This document shows, piece by piece, positions 16,745-24,703 of a stretch of DNA of 24,703 bases (positions are counted from its first letter, which is position 1; each line of letters begins with the position of its first letter). The position numbers and the translations under genes are program-made. The notes beneath the pieces were generated by a model. That model ran no database searches. It worked only from the letters and a program-made list of their open reading frames with translations, and had not been told where the DNA came from. The stretch lies in assembly GCA_003427395.1 (NCBI GenBank), contig BFEA01000634.1, positions 146,974 to 171,676 of the forward strand, written 5' to 3'. The DNA is from Chara braunii. Lineage: Eukaryota > Streptophyta > Charophyceae > Charales > Characeae.

Positions 16745-18721
16745 TTAACTGGCAGACTTGCTAGGAGAAATTGTCACTAACTCAGAAGGAATTTGAGAAG
16801 TGAAACTCTCTCCTAACAAAAACTCGCTTGAGGATGCCTCATCGGGCATGTCTTCCATTAAAGTTAGAGACTGCAGTGGTAAATCAATCAATGGAAAAAG
16901 GTCATCGGTTTTCTTCACAAGTTCCTCAGGCAATTCACCAGTAAACAAGTGAACATTCACATTAATTTTTCCCTTCTTCTTTTTCTTCATCTTCGCTTCA
17001 TGTTTAAGGGCAAGAAATCTCATACCTCCTGGATGTTTGGGATCCAGTTTGTTCCATGAACTGTCACAGACATGACCCATTGCATCCTTCTTTGCCACCC
17101 CATTTTTCACAATCTCCTCTAAGGGTTTACAGTAGGAAGTAGTATGACCCCCCTTACCACAATAATAACAGACAAAACTCTTCATTGGACATTCATCATA
17201 CTTCTTTCTCTCTCTGTTCTTTTTTCTACCATTCTCTCTGTTCTTTCTTGACCTGGAGGAATCTCGTCTCTTACCATAACCATCATCATCGTTATCATCA
17301 TCATTTTCATCTTCACTTTCAGCCTTCTTCTTCCCTTTTTCATCATTGGCATGGTTAGCAGGCATGTAATTGGCCATAACTCGTTGGATAAGATTTTCTG
17401 CACTTAAATTGTTCCCTTTGTTCATACCATTCTTAGTCTCCCGGTCTTTAGCCAGTGTACTGATCTGATCTAGTGACCACTTCTTGTGTGAGACCGTAGG
17501 TAGAGTTCTGACTATTGTCACCATTTCATCTCATCTGAGAGGGTTGTGCTGAACTTGATTGAGAATAGTCTGTCTCTCACTGTCTGTAAAATTAGTTAGA
17601 AAAATATGGCATCTTTGAACCTCATCCAAATATGGGATTCTCCTGGCAGTTCTGATGAAAGTTTGAAGGTAGACATTGAAGATGTCATACTTAGCTCTTT
17701 TGATGTTGAGTAGGTCCTTGGTAGTGGTTGGAACAGAGTCTTTCTCAAATTCTCTTTCCATCCTCTCTTTGACGTCTTCCCATGTTGTAGCCCCTTCCAT
17801 CAACTCTTGAACAACCAACCTCGAATCAGTGTCACAATAAGACAAAATATGCTTGAGTCGCTGTTTGTCTGTCCAACCATAACTGAGCCCGAACTATTCA
17901 TACTCATAAAAGAAATCATTTACTTGAGGCCCTCCAAAGCAAGGAATCCTCTCATCTGGCCTCTTTGCTCTAGCAATATCTGACCCTCCTATTATGGTGT
18001 CAACTCTCTAAACTAGTTCTCGTATGACACCAACCACAGTCTCTTCGTTTGTCCCCACAAAAGAGTTGGGTCTCCCCCGTCCTGCCATTTTGACCATAAA
18101 CTTTCCCTGATACTCCGTTACCTCTCTTCCTGTCACTCCTGTCCTCCTCTTTCTTATTTTTTAATCTCTTACTCTTCTTGCAAGGGATACAAACTCGTTT
18201 CTCTCTTCCTTTGTTTGCTTTACCCCTTGAGAGTTCTATACATAGAGAGTGTTGACAATAATAGACTGGGTGGTGATCAGAGGCAACGCAATTCTTTTCA
18301 ATCTTCTGATATAATCTTCAATCAGTTCTCTTTCATCATCCATACTCAATCTTCTGTTATACCCTTTTACAGTACCCCGGACCGTAAAGTATCGTGCTAG
18401 GTCTATAATCTTATAGTAAAATTGTATTGCTTACCAACCACTGTTGATTCTTTTGGCAAGAGAGACTCGCTCTCTGGAAGAGTGATATGATACTCTCTCA
18501 ACAATTGTCACTTTCACCACCTTCAATAAGTAGCTGATCTCAGTCTGATCAGTGACGACTCTCAAAGCAGAATCTCTTATCCGATCAAAGAAAGGTTGTA
18601 GAAACTCAAGTTTATCTAAAGTAGAGAGGTTTTTATCTGAGATCCGAAGAGTCTCTTCTGTCTTAACAACTTTAACTTCTAATACAACGTCGAATGTTAG
18701 TTGCTCAACCATACCAGACAT
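16745..18721 (-). pseudogene. gag: gag-like polyprotein, mirror copy
   Basis: This is an exact copy of 5940-7916, including all six stop codons and the intact CCHC knuckle (17129-17170). Identical nonsense positions in both arms cannot come from independent decay; they show either recent copying of one arm from the other or one sequence assembled twice. Confidence 0.8.
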
Positions 18722-19239
18722 TATCGACCATCATGAACAGTGTGAGGAGAGGTAGATCTCAGGATGAATATAGTTAGGGACCTCGAACTAGTGATCAAAA
18801 GTATTTAGGAGAAGGAATTTTATCATCATTATGAAGTCACCCTTCCTTGCATTACCTTATATGACAATGACTTCCAGAAGAGGCATATAATCTTTCCTGT
18901 CGTCAAAACCATCAGTAGTTTAAAAACTAGGGAGTCTCTCGAATTGCCTCATTCCCTCTCCCAAAGTTACTTTCCTCTGTAATTTTTCCAGTCACTCTTT
19001 TGTCCTTATAAGACTGATATAAGCCCCTAACCGGCATTCCAAATAATAAACTTTTTTCTCTAGACATACCGGAGCGTAAATCCTTACGCCCAAGCTGAAC
19101 TTGACTACTTGAATGTGAAACATTATTCGCCATCTTACACAAGTCTTGTATCTCAGGATTACAAAGGGATTATTAAATCCAATTACTTCATAAAGTCTAC
19201 TTCTCACAACAGTTATTCTTGCTGTTGAGAGTATTTTTC

Positions 19240-19711
19240 TTAAGCCCTCCTCACCTTCCATACAAAATCTATCATGACTGACCAATTATTACTTGAGAAC
19301 ATAAACCCTGTAACAGGTGGAGACGATATCCCAGTAAAAGGTCTGACGTAAGTACTTCAAGAGAAACTCTCCCCTACTCGTTCAAGTCTTTTTTTTTCAT
19401 CATGCACAACATCTGATGCTCGTTGCCAACATCGACCACTTTTACACTCTTCAAACCTATGTCGTGGCAAGTAGATACCAATATCAAACTCATCCAAGGT
19501 CAATAAAATAACAGGTAAGAACATACATACCATCAAGTTCGCATCCCAGATTCCTTAGTGCCTCACACCTCACGATTTCATAAGGAATCACCGCTCTCCT
19601 CGTTATAGAATTAAGGGAATTAAGAAGTTTATCAGAATCCTGCTTACTGAGTTTCCTATATCCATTTCCCAACCTAATCCAGGGTTTCAATTTAAAGGTA
19701 CGTATGATCAA
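19240..19711 (-). pseudogene. ORF B paralogue, mirror copy
   Basis: This is an exact copy of 4950-5421 with the same shift and stop. The possible third unit (5433-5734) is mirrored at 18927-19228. Confidence 0.65.
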
Positions 19712-19712
19712 C

Positions 19713-20195
19713 TCATTTGTGTCTTTGATCTCCTCTCACTTTAAGTGCAAACTCAATCACAGCAAACCAGCTGTTTCTTGACAAATTATCAGGTAAAGAA
19801 GCTGGAAATCCCTGAAAAACAGTTAACCGAGTAGATCCAATGAACCACTTATTTTCTCTCTCTGGTCTTTGTTTCTCTTTCAACACAACTTCCTTGGCAA
19901 ATCCCCAGCATCTCACATAGACAGCGTCAACACTTCTCTCTTTGGGAACATAGATCCTTACATCATATATGTCCAAGTCTGTAAAGTAGAATGTCAGGAC
20001 ATAAAACCGTTCTTGCTCCGATCCGCTCTCGACTATCTCATACTTGACAATCTTGTAAGAGAACACTTCTTTCTTACTTATAGCATTCAGTGATCTCAGA
20101 AGACACTCGACTTTTTCCTTGCTTGGACTTGAACCTCTGCCAAATTTCAGCCTTCTTTGTTTGATTTCCTCTGCTGAAGTTTGTCTTGTTCTCAT
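19713..20195 (-). CDS. Pre-gag accessory ORF A, mirror copy
   Basis: This is an exact copy of 4466-4948: 160 codons, same start and stop. ORF A is the only sizeable frame in the window that remains intact in both arms, but since the outer arms are identical throughout, this does not indicate selection. Confidence 0.55.
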   Translation of the reverse strand: MRTRQTSAEEIKQRRLKFGRGSSPSKEKVECLLRSLNAISKKEVFSYKIVKYEIVESGSEQERFYVLTFYFTDLDIYDVRIYVPKERSVDAVYVRCWGFAKEVVLKEKQRPERENKWFIGSTRLTVFQGFPASLPDNLSRNSWFAVIEFALKVRGDQRHK

Positions 20196-20766
20196 AACAA
20201 CCTTCTCATTTCTCTCACCTTAACACCATGCTAATTATTGGCAATCAGTTACTTCCCTCACAATAACTCTCATGAATAGGAGGAATCGGAATTGTCTTAT
20301 AGGTTACAGGCATTAACCCCCAGTCCACTTTCTTCTTTCGTTTGTCTTATAGGTTACAGGCATTAACCCCCAACAGTACTCATACTGATAGGGGAATACC
20401 CCTTTAACAGTAAATTTTGAGAGTTCTTTTAGTGAATCAGCAGTTAACATGCTTGATATAATCTCTCACCCTCTGACTCGTTCTCTTCATTCTCAGTTCT
20501 TCTAGGGCTCATAAGGCATACCTGTGATCAAGTCTAATCCTCTCCAACAAGTAATGTCAGTCTCCTCCTCCGGTCGAGTGTAATACCTCACACAAGAAGA
20601 GATGAGACACAGTTAGTGACTGCAAACTTCCAATAAAATAAAGACTCACTCAAGATGTCAGAGTCAATTTGAAAATTCAGACATTGTCAACAGTTTTCAT
20701 GACCTAATCAAAAGGCTCAAAGCGGTTGCTGACCCAAACTCGTTCCGGATACAAAATTTTTTCATG

Positions 20767-20784
20767 TCCTCGGCAACGGCGTCA
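20767..20784 (-). promoter_or_regulatory. Primer-binding site, mirror copy
   Basis: This is an exact reverse-complement copy of the tRNA-Asp-like site at 3877-3894, with the same two mismatches. It belongs to the - strand element copy. Confidence 0.65.
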
Positions 20785-21384
20785 TTTTTGTCGCACTTTT
20801 TCTAGTCGGGCCACTTCGGGCGACCAGAAAACCGACAGGCTGTCATGCAGGATTTTAGATGATTGTTTGCAATAAATAAAATAAATCCAATAAAGCAAAT
20901 CCCTTCTTGTTGTGTGCGTCCGGCTTCGAGCGAGACCCTTCAATTGCGGTCTTCGTCGCTCCCCGGTCTTAGGAATCTTTCATTTTGATTCGGGACAACA
21001 AAAAAAATCGTGCAAATAATATCATTAAAAATTTTGGTATGTCATGCATGCATCAATTTTTCCAATTTACTAATTTTGAGAACTGTGACAGAACCATAAG
21101 TAAGCATGATCATCAAGCAAATCAATGCAAGTGGAGCAAGACTGATAGATTCCAGCAATGACAAAAATAAATGAGGGAAGAATGAAAACTCATAATAATC
21201 GCAGATAGTACATATAAAGAGCGTGGCCAGCACTAGTCAAGAGTCCTCACTCATCCCTCTGGATAGTACACTCAATCTCTCATTTTGTTGTGTGTTTCCT
21301 GTGCCTTGAACCACGCCCTTGTACTTCGTGAGATTGAGGCCTCTGAACATAGAGCCACCTAAAACCTGCGAGTTCCGAGCATTT

Positions 21385-22015
21385 TCAACCAAGTCCCATG
21401 ATACGGAAGTCAACCATAGCACAGAACTCCTCCCATAGTGTAAGGAGATATGACTGAGAGAAGATCCTTCGTCTGAGATGTTGGAACTCTGTTAACTCAG
21501 TCACTGCCTCATAGTGGATCGATGCAGGTGAAATGTACCTCTTGGATAGATCGACCAGGTCTCCCCAACTAGAGTCATCCGTGAGAATGAAGGGTACTGG
21601 AGGCCTGGGATAATCAATGTAGAGCTTGGGTCCAAAGCTTCAGATCAGCTTGGTACCACTCTCATCAAGCTCTCTCTCTCTCTCTCTCCTCGAGGTATTT
21701 GACTGTCGAGATCCAGACTGAGTCGAAATTTTCATGAGTTTCTTTGCCTTTCTTCAGATAGGGCTTCAAATTCTACATGGTACCCTCTGCGAACTAAGTA
21801 TGAACTACAAAGATAGATAGTTCACCTCGCTTGAAATCGGTTGCACTGACGTATCGATGTCGGAAGGCATCTTTGGAGGCAATCCAGTTGAGACTAATGA
21901 AAACGACCTCCTGGACTGAGAATGACTGAACTGTGCTCATATGCTGAAGTGGATGTTGAGCCTGATTTATGTCCTTCGGTGAGAGCATTATCTGATTGAT
22001 GTTGATCTCTGACAC
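21385..22015 (-). pseudogene. Decayed coding region, mirror copy
   Basis: This is an exact copy of 2646-3276, with the CT-strand microsatellite at 21670-21688 and the same stops. The overlapping hypothetical frame 2348-2767 is mirrored at 21894-22313. Confidence 0.35.
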
Positions 22016-22444
22016 AGATAAGGATGACTAAGTCCTTGGTGATCTTGACCTGAAGTCTCGAGTAACACAAACGACTGAGCTTTGATCGGTTCTGACTTAG
22101 GATCTCAGATAGGTCGAGTGACTGAAAGTTGATTAATTGGTGGTTGAATGCTAGATTGAGTGTTGCTTGAATGTTAACTGAATGCTGATTGAATTCTAAC
22201 TGAAACCTCTGGCGACTTATATGATGAATGTTGCTGGAGTGAGAATCTCTGATCACACACCACATGAGAGGACTGCAGATTGCTGAAAATCTCTTTAATT
22301 GAGATGTCGGCATTCGCTAATAACTGAGGGCTGATGTGTATCAGGTCGCTGAAGGTAAGAATCTATTATTGACGCCGTGTAATGTTTTCGGAAAGTTTTA
22401 AACATTGTCTTGGAAAAATAAGGTCCGAACGAAATCCCTCGATT

Positions 22445-22690
22445 TTACCTGAGTTTTGCCTTGGCTTGCTCAACTGTCTCGAGTGACGAGCCAATGCTGT
22501 GCAGTTTGCCGCTACTATCATGAAAATGAAAAACGTATTCGATATATTTCCTTTCCCTAATTCTACTAACTGCATATTCCCTCATAATTGACTTGTCTTG
22601 TTCCGTATCTCGAATCGCTTTTGTCTCCCAACCATCGTACTTATCGTGACTGGTAACACTTTTGATTACCAGCACCTCAATGTCCCTCAT
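22445..22690 (-). CDS. Small ORF of unknown function, mirror copy
   Basis: This is an exact copy of 1971-2216, 81 codons starting MRDIEVLVIKSV. No family is recognised. Confidence 0.3.
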   Translation of the reverse strand: MRDIEVLVIKSVTSHDKYDGWETKAIRDTEQDKSIMREYAVSRIRERKYIEYVFHFHDSSGKLHSIGSSLETVEQAKAKLR

Positions 22691-24026
22691 GCTTCCCTTC
22701 TTCCCTCTTTCAAATGGCAACCAAGGAGGTCATGGCAGGTTTTATGAAACAAAAATGTGGTTTGCAAGGAGGGTTCGTCGTCCACTGTTCATCACCCCTA
22801 ATTCCTGATCGATTCCTTCTTCACTCCCTCGGGATATAAGGGAAGTACAAAGGGTGCTATAACCTTGAGGTCAGTCATTCGATACCCCAAACTGATGGCC
22901 AATTCTGGCAGGTCGTCCGCGGTTGAGGGAAACAGTGCTTGTTGTTTACTAGAACACTTGGTGAGTCACTTCGGTGCTAGATTTTCTGGTAGACTGGCGT
23001 CTGGTTAGCCCGTTGCCTGCTCTCTGCTTGACTTGGCCAAGATTGCATAGTCTTTCGTCGTACACTGCGTGCAAGTTCACAGACTGACCTTCTTGCTATC
23101 AAACTCAACTAAGACAACCTCGTTTAACCAAATACCCACTATAGGTCGAGTTGGGTATAAGCAAATCATCACCCATGTAAATGTTGATCCCCCCCTCCCC
23201 GGGTAGGTGATGAAACGTCAACTGAGCACAACTCAGTGTTCCCGTGAAATTTTCCCATATAGGGACTGTCCCTATTCCTCGTTACTTTAGTATGTGGCAT
23301 CCAATCTCACTGCGAAACAATAATTCCAAGGTTGTACGTTTGTTTGTAGCCTTCTCGTATGGTGAAGTAACACAGAGTGCAGTCTTTGGCCCAGCCTCCA
23401 CCCACCCTTAACTTGCGGGTGAAGGCATGAAGAGTCACCCGTTCTGAACCCTGCAGTTCTAAGAGTTGAGGTACCAGTGAGTTTTGCTTCAGGCCTGAAA
23501 TCTATGGTATTGGTCAGAGCGACTTTGCAACTTATTGTTGGACAACAAGACATGCCCGCAGGGATGAAAGGGGAATCTCAAGTTGAGCCAGGCTACGAGC
23601 GGACCACATATGTACAATTATAAACTTATCCAAGTCCAATCTCATTAGAGATCTCAATAGCTCTACGAGCGAGAGCAAGTGGATTCAACATTCAACACAT
23701 AAGGACTTTGTTTGGTTTGAGTTTAGTGATTTGCCAACAATCCTTCCCAGGAACACAGCTAGTCTCGAGAGCCGATCATTAGCACGCTGCACATTGCTCT
23801 TTGCTACGGCAGACCTGTCTCGAAAACACTCAAAGTCGACGTATCCTCTCAGCACGTGCATCCCTTGCCGACCCTGTTGCCCGAAACCCTTCTCTCTTAC
23901 CTTGTGCCTCCCTCATGCGCCTCCTCCGAGTTGCTCCCTGACTCCTCTGCGCCTTCCTTCTCACCTCCTGTAGTGCGTTTGCACATATGCAAGTGGGAAG
24001 TGCCCAGATCCTAAGCCCGGTTGGGC

Positions 24027-24033
24027 TTTTATA
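24027..24033 (-). promoter_or_regulatory. TATA box, mirror copy
   Basis: This is the reverse-complement copy of the TATA box at 628-634, with the same flanks. It would drive transcription leftward, towards the axis. If both copies were active in one locus, convergent transcripts over the palindrome would yield long hairpin or double-stranded RNA. Confidence 0.45.
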
Positions 24034-24176
24034 GTTTGTCGGGCCCATCTCGGAGTGGCCTCAACACTCGCATGCCTCGAGACTGCCGACAAGTTTGCAA
24101 CGCCCTGGTACCAAGGCTCTTTCCGAACCTACGCCCGGGCCTATTTGGGGCCTCGAAGGGTTGTTTGTCAAGGAGG

Positions 24177-24270
24177 CCTTTTTGTCTGGTACCGAGCCTT
24201 TTGCAATGGGCCTTTTTGTCAGGTACCATGGCTTTTTGTCGGGTACCGGGCCTTTTTGTCGGGTGTCGGG
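24177..24270. repeat. 20-bp tandem repeat, mirror copy
   Basis: The cctttttgtc core repeats with a 20-bp period, the reverse complement of the array at 391-484. The CGTAC-rich block follows outward at 24439-24552. Confidence 0.7.
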
Positions 24271-24660
24271 GCTCTTTCCAAACCTGACTTCAGCCTGTTC
24301 AGGCCTTAGTGGTCCCCATGCGAAAAGTAACAAGGCTCACCAAAATTCGCAGGGCAGGGTACCTGAGAATAATAAATTTATGGTCCAAGGGAACCCACCA
24401 TCAGCCTTAGGCCCGGTTGGTTTCACTTAGTGTCGTCACCTTGTACGGGGACGGCCCGTCTGTACCCTCGTACGAGCGTACGTACAGGCTCTCAGGAGTC
24501 TCAACACCCGTACGATCCGTCCATACGGACTTCGGGCCCCCCCGTACGTGGCCTTCACGGGGGGGTATTGAGGGGGTGAATGGGTTGGCAGGGGGTCGGG
24601 TGTCGGGGGGTACCCCCCCATTAAAAAAAAAAAAAGATTTTTTTTTTTTTTGAGTTTGGG

Positions 24661-24703
24661 ACTCTGGGTGTTAAAAAAAAAAAAAAAAAAAAGATTGATT
24701 GAT
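24661..24703. other. Unpaired right end with A20 run
   Basis: These 43 bases are the only sequence outside the palindrome apart from the loop. They contain TTA20GATTGATTGAT, which resembles TTA13GATT at 24621-24639. In element orientation they lie upstream of position 1, so they continue the right arm outward where the left arm is cut off by the window edge. Confidence 0.8.

Larger units (their letters stand above)
12353..24660 (-). repeat. Right arm of the inverted repeat
   Basis: This is the reverse complement of 1-12340. The inner part, 12353-15823, is 3471 bases against 3503 on the left, a net 32-base difference from several indels. The outer part, 15824-24660, equals left 8837-1 base for base wherever checked. 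The arm holds the second retrotransposon copy, on the - strand, with pol nearest the axis and the leader at the right end. Confidence 0.97.

Overview
The window is one giant inverted repeat. Bases 1-12340 reappear as the reverse complement at 12353-24660, around a 12-base loop at 12341-12352. Only the last 43 bases (24661-24703) have no partner. Everything recognisable belongs to a decayed eukaryotic Ty3/gypsy-type LTR retrotransposon. It is present twice, tail to tail: the left copy is on the + strand and the right copy on the - strand. I see no host gene, rRNA, tRNA, CRISPR array or bacterial signal.

Layout of the left copy, mirrored on the right. Bases 1-700: homopolymer runs, a CGTAC-rich block, 20-bp tandem repeats and a TATA box, which look like a promoter. 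Bases 700-3870: long, mostly non-coding leader or LTR-like DNA holding a few decayed reading frames of unknown function. Bases 3877-3894: a primer-binding site matching a plant-type tRNA-Asp 3' end. Bases 4466-5421: two divergent tandem copies of an unrecognised ~150-residue ORF. Bases 5940-7916: a gag-like frame with a CCHC zinc knuckle and six in-frame stops. Bases 8020-8763: a retropepsin-like region with an altered active site. Bases 9250-12282: RT, RNase H and integrase in pieces. No 3' polypurine tract or 3' LTR follows pol; instead the copy runs into the palindrome axis 58 bases after the pol stop.

The two arms are not equally alike. In the outer 8837 bp on each side I found no mismatch in any stretch I compared, homopolymer lengths included. 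The inner ~3.5 kb of each arm differ by roughly 7-8% plus indels in sampled stretches, mostly by transitions. This fits an older short-loop inverted duplication of the 3' part of pol, on which the outer sequence was later copied or homogenised. The later step could be fold-back priming, gene conversion, or an assembly or amplification artefact. The mosaic at the border (three mismatches, then 406 identical bases, then steady divergence) does not fit a single clean breakpoint.

Organism: a eukaryote with many retroelements. The tRNA-Asp-like primer site and the RNase H/integrase style suggest a streptophyte (land plant or charophyte alga). Related Ty3/gypsy proteins also occur in fungi, so this is only a leaning. 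Both copies are dead: every domain carries stops or frameshifts.
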